Source: an uncultured Phocaeicola sp.
Lineage (GTDB): Bacteria > Bacteroidota > Bacteroidia > Bacteroidales > Bacteroidaceae
Length of the DNA stretch: 64,000 bases
Assembly: GCA_958434805.1 (NCBI GenBank)
Contig: CAUBDX010000002.1
Location: 58,067-122,066, forward strand
Direction: 5' to 3'
A program made the translations under genes and the position numbers. Numbering within the stretch: position 1 is the stretch's first letter; each line of letters begins with the position of its first letter. Of the stretch, positions 10,401-18,929 are shown one piece after another. A model generated the notes under the pieces. The model was not told the DNA's origin, made no database searches, and worked only from the letters and a program-made list of their open reading frames with translations.

Positions 10401-11592
10401 GTACAATCTGCTTTCCAATGCCGCTAAATATACTCCTGAAGGAGGAACTATTGTGGTGTCGCAGGCTCATGATGAGGAAAAGAGGACTTTTAAATTGAGT
10501 GTGAACAATCCCGGCGAGTTGATTCCAAAAGAGAAATTGGATCATATGTTCGAGAGATTCTATGAAGGGGAGTATCGTAAATTCCATACCATAGGGACGG
10601 GTATCGGTTTGTCGCTGACTAAAGATTTGGTATTGTTGCATCATGGAACGATACAGGTATTTAGCGATAAGGAGGAAGGGAATACTTTTGTGGTTGAAAT
10701 TCCTATAGGACGTGAGGCTTTTGCTGAAGATGAGGTAGACGAGAATACTGAAAATGTGGACTATGCTGTTTTATCGGCAGATGAAATGGAGAATGTCTCG
10801 GAGATTGATATGTTGGAAGAGAAACCGGCAGCATCGACTATTTTGTTAGTGGAGGATAATGAGGAATTATTGGCTTTGATGGTTCGTCTGTTGCATGGCA
10901 AATACCATATTCTGAAGGCCGCTAATGGAACGGAAGCTTTGGAGATCCTTGCCAAACAGGAAGTGGATTTAATTGTTTCCGATGTTATGATGCCCGAAAT
11001 GGACGGTATGGAATTGTGCCGCCGGGTGAAGACTCAATTTGAGACCTGCCATATTCCATTGATTTTGTTAACGGCCAAGACTAGTGATGAAGACCATGTG
11101 GAAGGGTATGAGTCTGGGGCCGATGGTTATATCTGTAAACCGCTCCGCCTCTCTGTCTTGTTTGCCAAGATAGATAACTTGTTGAAACGGCGCAAACGTA
11201 TGGGGGTGGATTTTCGTAAGCAGTTGGTCTTTGAAGCCAAAGAATTAAATTACACCTCGATGGACGAAGCTTTCATTCGGAAAGCGGTGGATTGTGTGAA
11301 TGCCCATTTGAGTGATTGTGATTTTGAACATGCACAGTTTATGGCGGAGATGGGTATGGCCCGGACTACACTAGCAGATAAATTGAAACTGTTGACCGGA
11401 CTTACTCCCTCTGCATTTATCAGCAATGTCCGTTTGCAAGCGGCTTGTCGGCTGATAGACGAGAAAAAGAAAATCCGTATAGCCGATTTGGCGTATGCCG
11501 TAGGTTTCAACGACCCTAAATATTTCAGTTCCTGCTTTAAGAAGAAATTCGGACTTTCTCCTACAGAGTATATGATGAAGTATGATGGCTGA
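7495..11592 (+). CDS. Hybrid two-component system sensor/regulator (HTCS) of a PUL
   Basis: A single-protein sensor, kinase and transcription factor that controls the following susCD genes. From the ATG at 7495 it has 1365 residues with a clean signal peptide (MHLAHRNCEY then ILGVIYLFVFPVLLWA); in-frame ATGs at 7282, 7432 and 7450 are less likely because they lengthen the n-region or precede the candidate promoter. Periplasmic part: many two-component-regulator propeller repeats (about 30-680; recurring W-I-G-T-x-x-G-L), then a Y_Y_Y domain (about 690-790). A transmembrane helix lies at about 803-825. Cytoplasmic part: HisKA with phospho-accepting His862 (ITHELLTPLS), HATPase_c (N971LLSNAAKYTPEGG), receiver with Asp1163 (VSDVMMPEMDG), and an AraC-type HTH at about 1265-1365. 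HTCS proteins bind glycan breakdown products in the periplasm; the ligand here is unknown. Confidence 0.95.
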   Translation: MHLAHRNCEYILGVIYLFVFPVLLWADNKVNTYHFKSISTSVNFPTNEVRKLFQDSQGYIWISTYNGLLRYDGYSIVVYKPDGVNHGRSIDSFVNMVAEDKENNLWIGTHNGLYVLHKETDEIEKIISPLLQVSNVESILYASNGDLWVGSNKGLFRRKAGSRTFDCEKNMDIKSVVEDRKGQIWIGTWEQGLLRYSPQEELYYTYDGINPGNSAHVIFQDEAGNIWIGTWRYGLVKLINPYDSEHFSFKTFRNIKGNSHSLLDNIIYAIAQDKNSGKLWIGSRSGVSILEDESGDGNFTNIVPGNLQGDLPFNEVNSLLCSKDGLMWLGMLGGGVCTVNTNKFRFNYDSLEALREHCPTSSVRSVYQEDNGNLWMGIMGFGLVFYDMKQHTIVPYRSHPVLKNMGYTSTVNDIIYRKRTNELCFATWDDGVWFYNVKAGKAHVINTVTNPELSDICIYSLLEDSKGNLWLGTRSGVFILDTESRLHSLNELVTLTNQALPQISIFKMAEDQDGFIWIATSNEGVWRIDTSGETYKVKFYTPSDGTLSTVGAMSVCVDGYNRVWVGSNGNGLDLYDRKNDRFVSVLNDYFRNGDVVFSMLEDDEHTLWLTTNAEMYHIDIPLDGAAPKIHTYTVDDGLQDHMFNRNSCFKGADGKLFFGGFRGLNSFYPDKIVQDTAYSPVVITDIKVHNVSVRTYPLSVREGIAANRAIDFIDKIVLGYRENNFSLDFSILNYINPELNRYLYRLEGYDKEWLSVEAGRRFAYYNNLPAGTYTFCVKGANQNGIWSPDMKCLRITILPPPWLSWWAYCLYVLLFVSLAWYTYRIVRNRIRMKQAIEMGKIERQKMEEINHAKLQFFTNITHELLTPLSIISASVDELKQEVPASSSVCSVIADNTVRLIRLIQQILEFRKVENGKLRLKVSHGNVSMFLKKSVSAFAPLVKKQKLSIQFDLSEEYSGYFDVDKLDKVVYNLLSNAAKYTPEGGTIVVSQAHDEEKRTFKLSVNNPGELIPKEKLDHMFERFYEGEYRKFHTIGTGIGLSLTKDLVLLHHGTIQVFSDKEEGNTFVVEIPIGREAFAEDEVDENTENVDYAVLSADEMENVSEIDMLEEKPAASTILLVEDNEELLALMVRLLHGKYHILKAANGTEALEILAKQEVDLIVSDVMMPEMDGMELCRRVKTQFETCHIPLILLTAKTSDEDHVEGYESGADGYICKPLRLSVLFAKIDNLLKRRKRMGVDFRKQLVFEAKELNYTSMDEAFIRKAVDCVNAHLSDCDFEHAQFMAEMGMARTTLADKLKLLTGLTPSAFISNVRLQAACRLIDEKKKIRIADLAYAVGFNDPKYFSSCFKKKFGLSPTEYMMKYDG

Positions 11593-11646
11593 TTATTACC
11601 GGAAATAGGCTCTATAGGGAATAAACAGCCTTTTTCCGGTAATAAT
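11592..11646. terminator. Long palindrome between the HTCS gene and susC
   Basis: Two 20-bp arms (11592-11611 and 11627-11646) are complementary with one mismatch, loop 15 nt. The left arm begins at the last base of the HTCS stop codon. No U-tract follows directly, so it may be a terminator working without a long U-run, an mRNA-stabilising hairpin, or a DNA operator ahead of the susC promoter. Confidence 0.55.
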
Positions 11647-11676
11647 TCTCCCTGTTTCTTTTCTGTTCCTCTTACT

Positions 11677-11706
11677 TTTGCTGGCAAATAAAACGAATTA
11701 TCTTTA
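11677..11706 (+). promoter_or_regulatory. Candidate susC promoter
   Basis: TTTG at 11677-11680, 18-bp spacer, then TATCTTTA at 11699-11706, one base from the -7 consensus. It lies 27 bp before the susC start. HTCS-controlled susC promoters are normally activated from upstream sites, for which the palindrome at 11592-11646 is a candidate. Confidence 0.4.
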
Positions 11707-11732
11707 TTTGTTAGACCTTTAAAAAAAGTATT

Positions 11733-14700
11733 ATGAACATGAAAACTCTGACAGAAACCAGTACATTCCGGGTACTGAGCCTATTGCTGTGTCTCTGCTT
11801 CTTCATCCCTGCGATGAATGTGAGCGCTTCCAGTCTGCAAGCAGACAAGTTTAAAGTTTCCGGTATTGTAAAAGATGCCACAGGCGAACCGGTCATCGGT
11901 GCCAGTGTGGTTGAAAAAGGAACAACCAATGGAACGGTGACTGATTTGGATGGTAATTTCAATCTCACGGTGGCTTCTAATTCTACTATTGTCATTTCTT
12001 TTATAGGATATTCCGATCAGGAATATCGTATTTCGAAAGACAATACGGTGCTGAATGTAAATCTGAAGGAAGATACGGAAATGATTGACGAAGTGGTAGT
12101 AGTCGGTTATGGCGTGCAGAAGAAGGAAAATCTGACGGGTTCTGTTGCTGCTGTAAATTTCAAGGATGTAGCTTCTATGCCGGTAGCGAATACTGCCAAT
12201 ATGCTTCAGGGTCGTTTGCCGGGTGTTATGTTGACCAACAATGGTGCCCAGGCCGGTCATGACAGTCCCGAAATCCGTATCCGTGGTGTAGGAACTTTTG
12301 AACACAATGATCCGATGGTCTTGATCGATGGAGTGGAAAGCTCGGTAAGCCAGATTGCGGAAATCCCTGCAGATGATATTGAAAGTGTTTCCGTATTGAA
12401 GGATGCGGCTTCGGCTTCTATTTATGGTGTACGTGCTGCCAACGGGGTTATTCTGGTGACTACCAAACGGGGCGGTGAGCAGAAACCTACCATTACATAT
12501 TCCGGTAGTATCGCTTTGCAAGAAGCTACCGTGCTGCCCGATTATGTGAATTCTTATGAATGGGCGAAGATGTATAACGAATGCTGGCCTTCCAAAGCAT
12601 ACACGGATGAAATGTTACAAAAGTTGCAAAACGGATCAGACCCCGATCATTTTGCCAATACCGATTGGGCTAAGGAAATGTTTCGTACAGCAGCCATGCA
12701 CCAACACCATTTGTCTGTGAACGGTGGTAGTAAAGCGGTACATTACATGATTTCCACTCAGTATTTCCAGCAGGATGGTATCTTGCGTGAAACGGCCAAT
12801 CAACGTTTTAATTTCCGTTCCAATCTGGATGCACAATTGGGTATTGTAAAATTAGGTCTGAATCTTTCGGGAAGCCGTCAGAACATTGATGAGCCTACTA
12901 CCAGTGTTACCGGTGAAGGTTTGATGCGCTACCTTACTTGGTTTACCCGTCCTACTGTTCCTGTGCGTTATTCTAACGGACATTATGGATTTTTGGATGG
13001 AAATCCCAATATTTCCCAATCCGTATTCAAAAATCCGATTGAAGCTTTGAATATGGGCTATAAAGATAACAAGCATTATCGTTTTGATGGTAAATTCTTT
13101 GGTGAAATTGATATCATAAAAGGATTGAAGTTCCGTTCAAGTCTGGCTTATAAATATTATATGAACGATGTGACTACTTTCAATCCGAAGAATAATATAA
13201 GATACGATGCTGAAGGAAATGCGCTGACCACAGTCGGTACCAATAAACTGACAGATTATCATTATCTGGAAACGACTTATATTAATGAAAATATTCTGAC
13301 CTATGATTTTTCTGTAGGAAAACATTCGTTCAATCTGTTGGCAGGCCATTCTATCCAGGCTACCCGTTGGGACAAGAATGAGGCGTCCAAGCAGGGATTC
13401 GCTACCGATAATATTTATGAAATGGATGGAGGTACTATGAATGACCATGTGACCGGATCAGCGGAAGAGAGTTCCTTGCAGTCATTCTTCGGACGCTTGA
13501 ATTATAATTACGGAGGCCGTTATCTGTTAGAGATGAATGTCCGTCACGATGGTTCGTCACGTATGCCCAAGGCACATCGTTATGCTACCTTCCCTTCATT
13601 TTCGGGTGCATGGATCATGACAAATGAGAAATTTATGGAGAATGTGAAGTTCCTCCACTCATTGAAATTGCGTGGTAGCTGGGGTAAATTGGGTAATCAG
13701 GAAATTGGTAACTATGCTTATGCGGCTACATTGGCGGCTAGTGGCAGTTACTATTTCGGTGATAGCAAACAGATTGGTATGAAGACTGCCAAGATACCTA
13801 ATGAGAACATTAAATGGGAAACAACTACTATTACAGACTTTGGTTTTGATGCTGCTTTTTGGGGTGGAAAGATCAATGTCACTTTTGACTGGTATGAGAA
13901 AAATACCTCGGATATTTTGATGAAGCTCGCTATGCCGGGTATTTTCCTGGGATCTTTGGATGCTCCTTATCAGAATGCGGGAAAGGTTCGTAACCGGGGT
14001 TGGGAACTGGCTGCTAATTATTTCGATCAGAAAGGTGACTGGGCATGGCAGGCAGGTTTCTCGCTTTCAGGTGTGAAAAATGAGATTACTGATATGAAAG
14101 GGGTAGAAGACATTAAGGATAATACGATCAATCGTGAAGGTGAAGCCATCGGCTCTTATTATGGGCTGAAAGCCATCGGTATCTATCGTACCCAGGCAGA
14201 TTTGGACCGTGTAAATGCGAACGGACAGAAGATTCTGCAAAACAACCAGGAACCGCAATTAGGTGATATCATGTATGAAGATATAGACAATAATGGTAAT
14301 ATAAATGATGCTGACCGTACTATTATCGGAAATCCGTTCCCTAAAATGCAGTATTCTTTCAATCTGGGATTCTCTTATAAAGATTTTGATGTCAATACAT
14401 TCTGGCAAGGCATTGCAGGTGTATATCGTTATAATTGGGATGAAACTACTATTTCCAACGGTGGAAACAAGACTAGCCGTTGGTTGGACAGATGGTCTGA
14501 AAGTAATCCGAATGGAAGCATGCCTCGTTTGGGAGGAACTATTAATAATAACTATTCTTCATTTTGGTTGACAAAAGGTGATTATTTGCGTCTGAAGAAT
14601 TTGGAAATCGGATATACTTTCAGGCAAAGAGAGTTTTTGACCAAGTTGGGCGTTCAGAGTATCAGACTCTATTTGGCAGGAACTAATTTGCTTACTTTCA

Positions 14701-14804
14701 CTTCCTTGGACGATTATGATCCTGAAAAACTGAGTACAGATTCCCGTAATGATGTACATCCCAATACAAGAACTTATTCATTTGGTGTTAACGTTAAATT
14801 TTAA
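11733..14804 (+). CDS. SusC/RagA-type TonB-linked outer-membrane transporter
   Basis: A 1023-residue TonB-dependent outer-membrane importer for oligosaccharides. Signal peptide (LSLLLCLCFFIPAMNVSA), then carboxypeptidase-regulatory-like domain (about 40-115, VSGIVKDATGEPVIGASVV), TonB-box region with DEVVVVGYGVQKKENLTGSV, plug domain (about 120-240, VLIDGVESS and VLKDAASASIYGVRAANGVI), then a long beta-barrel ending in aromatic F (TYSFGVNVKF). Length is normal for SusC. The susD gene follows after 11 bp, so the two are co-transcribed and would form the pedal-bin SusCD complex. The upstream HTCS gene is its likely regulator. The imported glycan cannot be named from sequence. Confidence 0.96.
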   Translation: MNMKTLTETSTFRVLSLLLCLCFFIPAMNVSASSLQADKFKVSGIVKDATGEPVIGASVVEKGTTNGTVTDLDGNFNLTVASNSTIVISFIGYSDQEYRISKDNTVLNVNLKEDTEMIDEVVVVGYGVQKKENLTGSVAAVNFKDVASMPVANTANMLQGRLPGVMLTNNGAQAGHDSPEIRIRGVGTFEHNDPMVLIDGVESSVSQIAEIPADDIESVSVLKDAASASIYGVRAANGVILVTTKRGGEQKPTITYSGSIALQEATVLPDYVNSYEWAKMYNECWPSKAYTDEMLQKLQNGSDPDHFANTDWAKEMFRTAAMHQHHLSVNGGSKAVHYMISTQYFQQDGILRETANQRFNFRSNLDAQLGIVKLGLNLSGSRQNIDEPTTSVTGEGLMRYLTWFTRPTVPVRYSNGHYGFLDGNPNISQSVFKNPIEALNMGYKDNKHYRFDGKFFGEIDIIKGLKFRSSLAYKYYMNDVTTFNPKNNIRYDAEGNALTTVGTNKLTDYHYLETTYINENILTYDFSVGKHSFNLLAGHSIQATRWDKNEASKQGFATDNIYEMDGGTMNDHVTGSAEESSLQSFFGRLNYNYGGRYLLEMNVRHDGSSRMPKAHRYATFPSFSGAWIMTNEKFMENVKFLHSLKLRGSWGKLGNQEIGNYAYAATLAASGSYYFGDSKQIGMKTAKIPNENIKWETTTITDFGFDAAFWGGKINVTFDWYEKNTSDILMKLAMPGIFLGSLDAPYQNAGKVRNRGWELAANYFDQKGDWAWQAGFSLSGVKNEITDMKGVEDIKDNTINREGEAIGSYYGLKAIGIYRTQADLDRVNANGQKILQNNQEPQLGDIMYEDIDNNGNINDADRTIIGNPFPKMQYSFNLGFSYKDFDVNTFWQGIAGVYRYNWDETTISNGGNKTSRWLDRWSESNPNGSMPRLGGTINNNYSSFWLTKGDYLRLKNLEIGYTFRQREFLTKLGVQSIRLYLAGTNLLTFTSLDDYDPEKLSTDSRNDVHPNTRTYSFGVNVKF

Positions 14805-14815
14805 AAGCAACAACT

Positions 14816-16435
14816 ATGAAATCAATTAATAACTTTATAGGGCTGGCTCTGTTGTCAGGAGCTTTGCTGACTTCTTGCTCTGACAGCTTTTTGCAGAGGG
14901 ACTCATTGACAGAATCTTCATCCAATACATTTTGGCAGACGCCGGATGATGCTTTGATGGCGTTGGCATCTTGTTATGATGCTTTGCAGAGCAATCAGCT
15001 TTATAATTCCGACCAATATTCATTGGGCCCTTTATATATGGATTGTATATCAGATAATGGCGGGCATTTTAATTGGAGTGGCTGGATGGAAGGTTATGAT
15101 ATGGCTATGGGAATTCATACCCCAAGTTCTTCTATCATTGGCAGTTATTGGAAAGATTGCTATGAAGTGATCAGCCGTTGTAATGTGCTGATTGCTAATA
15201 TTGATAGAGTGGATATGGATGCTTCCCAAAAGGCGATTTATCAGGCTGAGGCAAAGACCATACGTGCATTGATGTATATAAACTTGACTATGACGTATCA
15301 GGATGTTCCTTTCCTGACCGCCCCTTTGACCATTGACGAGGCTGAATGTGAAAAGACGGACCGTGCGGCTATTGTGGCTCATGTTATGACTGATTTGCAG
15401 GATGCGGCTGAAGTACTTCCGCAAAACGCGTCTTCACGGGGTCATATCACCAAAGGAGCTGCTCTTTCCTTACTGGGGCGTGTGGCTTTGTATAATGAAA
15501 AATGGGATGACGCGATTGCTGCTTATAAGCAGGTGCAGGGTTTGGGATACTCGCTTGATCCGAGTTATGCCAAACTGTTTACTCAAAGTGGAGAAACTTC
15601 TCCTGAAATCATTTTTGCAGTCCGTTATGAAGGACCGGGTATGAGTGAAGGTGCTGCTTTTAATGCGCATTGGAATACTCCGCTGGAAGCAATGAATGGT
15701 ACTATAGATTTGGCGGATGCTTATTATTGCAAAGACGGTAAACCGACTACCGATACGAAGATAGCCGAACTGAACGGTGGGGGTGGCTTGGATGTCAGCA
15801 AGCCTAATCCTGCTCATTTTGAGAATCGTGATCCGCGTTTATATAGCACTTTGTTTGTTCCCGGTATGCTTTGGAACGGTAAAGGAGGTATAGATACTTC
15901 GGCTTCAAATCCGTATGCCAATGTATATGGCGGAGCTGCCGCTTCTCTGTCTACCGTATATGTTTATAAGTATTTTGATCCTACGGATACTTCTAACTCT
16001 TGGGATAATGGACAAGACTTTTATGTGGTGCGTTATGCCGAAGTTTTATTATCTTTGGCGGAGGCGATGGTACAGAAAGGAGGCTATGTTTATAGTGATG
16101 TAACTGCTTTGGTTAATGAAGTGCGGCAACGTGCGGATGTGAACATGCCCACAGTAGAGGAAGTGGAAGGCACTTCTCTTTCTAAAGATGAATTGTTGGA
16201 AGTCATTAAGCATGAGCGTCGTGTGGAACTGGCTTTTGAAGGTTTGCGTTTGTTTGACCTTTATCGTTGGAAGGAATTGGATAAGGCGGTAGCCAATATA
16301 GAGAATGAACGCACTATGTATGGCTTGGCTTATGAAGCACGTAAGTTCAACGGTGAGAGGGATTATGTATGGCCTTTGCCGACTGCCGAACTGGATACTA
16401 ACAAGAAACTGGTTCAGCACGACTTGTGGAAGTAA
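14816..16435 (+). CDS. SusD/RagB-type surface glycan-binding lipoprotein
   Basis: A 539-residue outer-membrane lipoprotein, the lid and binding partner of the SusC encoded 11 bp upstream. Lipobox LLTSC with acylated Cys21 followed by SDS, which fits the acidic surface-export signal of Bacteroidota lipoproteins. The N-terminal TPR-rich SusD-like region (DSFLQRDSLTESSSNTFW, ALMALASCYDAL) is followed by the C-terminal RagB/SusD domain with RYAEVLLSLAEA and ELAFEGLRLFDLYRWKEL, both family hallmarks. Length is typical. Ends WPLPTAELDTN..., the usual SusD C-terminal pattern. Confidence 0.96.
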   Translation: MKSINNFIGLALLSGALLTSCSDSFLQRDSLTESSSNTFWQTPDDALMALASCYDALQSNQLYNSDQYSLGPLYMDCISDNGGHFNWSGWMEGYDMAMGIHTPSSSIIGSYWKDCYEVISRCNVLIANIDRVDMDASQKAIYQAEAKTIRALMYINLTMTYQDVPFLTAPLTIDEAECEKTDRAAIVAHVMTDLQDAAEVLPQNASSRGHITKGAALSLLGRVALYNEKWDDAIAAYKQVQGLGYSLDPSYAKLFTQSGETSPEIIFAVRYEGPGMSEGAAFNAHWNTPLEAMNGTIDLADAYYCKDGKPTTDTKIAELNGGGGLDVSKPNPAHFENRDPRLYSTLFVPGMLWNGKGGIDTSASNPYANVYGGAAASLSTVYVYKYFDPTDTSNSWDNGQDFYVVRYAEVLLSLAEAMVQKGGYVYSDVTALVNEVRQRADVNMPTVEEVEGTSLSKDELLEVIKHERRVELAFEGLRLFDLYRWKELDKAVANIENERTMYGLAYEARKFNGERDYVWPLPTAELDTNKKLVQHDLWK

Positions 16436-16442
16436 TGTGGAG

Positions 16443-16550
16443 TGCAGGTTTTCATCACAGGGTACACGGACTGTCACAAAGAAGTAGGAGGCAAATAACC
16501 TTTAAATCAAAAAACTGTGTGAATTTGCGTAATCTGTGGTGAAGCCTGGT
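16443..16550. repeat. Imperfect palindromic element between susD and the beta-helix gene
   Basis: GCAGGTTTTCATCACAG near 16445-16460 recurs inverted as CTGTGGTGAAGCCTGG near 16534-16549, and similarity extends inward (GGTACACGGACTGTCACA against TGTGTGAATTTGCGTAATC). The spacing and outer matches suggest a short mobile or structural repeat inside the operon. It could also form a hairpin that tunes expression of the gene downstream. Confidence 0.5.
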
Positions 16551-16603
16551 TGTTCTGACAACTTCTGGAATAAAATTGATAACTTTTTAAAAACGGAAGA
16601 GAA

Positions 16604-18118
16604 ATGAGAAAAACAATGATCCTTCTTTTATTTTCCTTCCTGTTGGCAGCATGTTCTGATAGTCCAGTGTGCTATTATCTGGATGCTACCGGCGGTGATG
16701 ATAATAATAGTGGGTTAGCCCCGGATGAAGCATGGAAAAGTCTGGAAAAGCTACGTGGTGTGAAATTACTGCCGGGCAATAAAGTTTTGTTGAAGCGCGG
16801 TGAGGTTTTTAATGGCGAACTTGAAATCACCGGACAGGGTATACCCGAAGATCGTATTTATATAGATGCTTATGGTGATGGTGAACGGAAACCTTGCATT
16901 GTGGGATATGATACTTCCTTGTATGCAGCCCGTATCTGTAATTCGGACTATATAACGATGCAGAATTTGGAAATCGTGAATACAGGCAGGCAGCCTCTGC
17001 CTTATCGTTCGGGCTTGAAGATAGAGTGTATGGATTATGGCGTATCGCAGAACATTGTTGTCAATAATGTGACTGTACGGGATGTCAATGGTTCGTTGGT
17101 AAAAGAAAAAGGCGGAGGGTGCGGTATTTATATAGTGAATGGCGGTGAAAAGAAAATTTCAACATTCAATAGGTTAACCATAGAGAACTGCCATATTTTG
17201 AGATGTACCCGTAATGCTATGATTTGGGCTGCTTATAGCGACCGGCAGAACTGGCATCCCAGCAAGCATACCGTGATACGGGGAAATTTGATAGAGGAAG
17301 TACCAGGGGATGGTATTGTACCTATCGGTTGTGACAGTACCTTGATAGAATACAATGTAATGCGTGACTGTCCTGATATGCTTCCTGACACAGAGGCGGC
17401 AGCAGGTATTTGGCCGTGGAGTTGTGATAATACTTTGGTGCAGTTTAATGAGGTAAGTGGTCATAAAGCTCCGTGGGATGCACAGGGATTTGATTCGGAT
17501 TGGAATTGCCGGGGAACGGTCATTCAGTACAATTATAGTCATGATAACTATGGTGGCTTGGTATTGGTTTGCAATGACGGCACGGCCGACGCATCTTTTA
17601 ATGTAGGTAACTTGGGCACTATAGTCCGTTACAATGTGAGTATAGGTGACGGAGTGCGGCCTGAACCGACTCGTGCCGGGATGTTCTCACCGGCTGTTCA
17701 TCTGGCAGGTCCTGTAAAGGATAGTCGCATTACCCGTAACATTATTCATGTGAACCGTAAACCTGCGGCTGATATCGACCGTACTATGATTACTTTGGAT
17801 TCATGGGGCGGATATCCGGATAGTACATTTATTAGTGGGAATATTTTTTATGCTCCCGAATCCAGCAGATTCCAGTTGACAGAATCTACACATAATTTCT
17901 TTGAAGGCAATTATTACCTTGGCCGGTTCGAGAAATTACCTGAAGATGGTAAAGCCTGCCAATCAGCTGAAATTTATCAGAAGGAAGTACTGGCAAAGGA
18001 TGAAAACGGTTATCAGGGCTTGGCTTTGTTGATGGATACGGTGGAAGTGACCGGAGTAAAAGGAGTTTTTGTCAATAAGGAAGCCATTGAGAATTTCTTT
18101 AGCCGGTTAGAGAAATAA
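16604..18118 (+). CDS. Right-handed parallel beta-helix lipoprotein, possible polysaccharide lyase or hydrolase
   Basis: A 504-residue lipoprotein (LLAAC17SDS). After YYLDATGGDDNNSG, a start typical of secreted beta-helix enzymes, come repeated short strands of the parallel beta-helix type (for example NLEIVNTGRQPL, VIRGNLIEEVPGDGI, LIEYNVMRDCPDM, VIQYNYSHDNYGG, SRITRNIIHVN). This fold is shared by many polysaccharide lyases (PL6 and others) and some glycoside hydrolases. I cannot assign a family or a catalytic residue. As the only candidate enzyme of the HTCS-SusCD locus it is the best place to look for the substrate. It lies 168 bp after susD with a palindromic element between. It ends in a lysine-rich tail of no clear role. 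Confidence 0.85.
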   Translation: MRKTMILLLFSFLLAACSDSPVCYYLDATGGDDNNSGLAPDEAWKSLEKLRGVKLLPGNKVLLKRGEVFNGELEITGQGIPEDRIYIDAYGDGERKPCIVGYDTSLYAARICNSDYITMQNLEIVNTGRQPLPYRSGLKIECMDYGVSQNIVVNNVTVRDVNGSLVKEKGGGCGIYIVNGGEKKISTFNRLTIENCHILRCTRNAMIWAAYSDRQNWHPSKHTVIRGNLIEEVPGDGIVPIGCDSTLIEYNVMRDCPDMLPDTEAAAGIWPWSCDNTLVQFNEVSGHKAPWDAQGFDSDWNCRGTVIQYNYSHDNYGGLVLVCNDGTADASFNVGNLGTIVRYNVSIGDGVRPEPTRAGMFSPAVHLAGPVKDSRITRNIIHVNRKPAADIDRTMITLDSWGGYPDSTFISGNIFYAPESSRFQLTESTHNFFEGNYYLGRFEKLPEDGKACQSAEIYQKEVLAKDENGYQGLALLMDTVEVTGVKGVFVNKEAIENFFSRLEK

Positions 18119-18141
18119 GTAAATAATAGCTGTAATTTAAT

Positions 18142-18209
18142 GAGGGGAGCAAAACTAAAATGACCTGATCATATAGTTCGATAGGTTGTTTTAGTTTTGA
18201 CATCCCCCT
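18142..18209 (+). terminator. Palindromic element or terminator after the beta-helix gene
   Basis: Arms of about 25 bp: GAGGGGAGCAAAACTAAAATGACC pairs with GGTTGTTTTAGTTTTGACATCCCCC allowing a few mismatches and a 2-nt bulge, followed by TTTTTT. It shares the core CAAAACT/AGTTTTG with the elements at 38065 and 44306, so it may be both a repeat-family member and the working terminator of the PUL. Confidence 0.6.
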
Positions 18210-18223
18210 TTTTTATTTATGGT

Positions 18224-18721
18224 TCATTCTTTCTTCTTTAGATCCATTTCTCCGGAGAAAGAAATAGATTGTCTGTTTGTGGGGGTGACCTGTATGTTAC
18301 TGCTGCCATTGGGATAAATGGTGATATTGTAAAGGTAATTGTCTTCCTCGTTCCGTACTTCTAGTGTGATTTTAGCATTTCCCTTTTTGCTATATGTTGA
18401 AGTATATTCTGATAAAGGAGCACTAAAATTTAATCCTTTTCCACCTCCGTAAGGAACGTTATACGCCACTCCGAAATAAGGCAGATAGGAATATACCGAA
18501 TCGTTTCTTATTTCTAAAGAATAATCGGAAGTCAGGTGTTTGCTGCCTCCTTTCATAGGCATTACCCGGTCCACATTGATTTTGTATGCCTTTGCGTCAA
18601 CAGCCTCGCGTACTGCTTGTTCTCTTTGTTGTTTCTTCTCTTTCTTGTTCTGAGCCGTTATAGGTATCATACTGCCTGATAGAAGGAGACTTGCCAAAAG
18701 GAATAATTTATTTGCTTTCAT
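18224..18721 (-). CDS. DUF4251 domain protein, exported
   Basis: A 165-residue protein when started at the ATG at 18719-18721, which gives a normal signal peptide (MKANKLFLLASLLLSGSMIPITAQ). The open frame extends 29 codons further upstream but that part crosses the -7 promoter element and has no signal-peptide logic. After a lysine-rich linker (NKKEKKQQREQAVREA) comes a beta-rich DUF4251 domain (about 45-160: YKINVDRVMPMKGGS, SLEIRNDSVYSYLPYFGVAY). The domain is common in Bacteroidales; its function is not known. It is a single gene on the reverse strand, downstream of the rhamnose operon terminator. Confidence 0.85.
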   Translation of the reverse strand: MKANKLFLLASLLLSGSMIPITAQNKKEKKQQREQAVREAVDAKAYKINVDRVMPMKGGSKHLTSDYSLEIRNDSVYSYLPYFGVAYNVPYGGGKGLNFSAPLSEYTSTYSKKGNAKITLEVRNEEDNYLYNITIYPNGSSNIQVTPTNRQSISFSGEMDLKKKE

Positions 18722-18754
18722 ATCTCTCTGTAGGTTTAGTGAATCTGTCTTTGC

Positions 18755-18762
18755 CAAAGATA
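18755..18762 (-). promoter_or_regulatory. -7 element of the DUF4251 gene
   Basis: Reverse-strand TATCTTTG, exact match to TAnnTTTG, 33 bp before the chosen start codon. It supports the start at 18721. Confidence 0.55.
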
Positions 18763-18856
18763 GCCAAAAAGAATACTCATTGTTCTGAAAAAAACATAAG
18801 ATAATCAAACTGTCAATGAGTTAAGTACGCGATTTATCTTTTGAGTCCCGATAATA

Positions 18857-18898
18857 AAAAAGATGATTTGTCCCCATGCGGAGTCAAATCATCTTTAA
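18857..18898 (-). terminator. Terminator of the rhamnose operon
   Basis: AAAGATGATTTG (18859-18870) pairs perfectly with CAAATCATCTTT (18885-18896), followed on the reverse strand by a T-rich run. It lies about 32 bp after the rhaD stop. Confidence 0.8.
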
Positions 18899-18929
18899 AA
18901 TCTCCCCATTAGGGGAAGACTATAAAATA

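Noticed and set aside
18722..18808. 29-codon N-terminal extension of the DUF4251 protein
   Set aside because: It runs across the -7 box at 18755-18762 and hides the signal peptide; the ATG at 18721 fits better.
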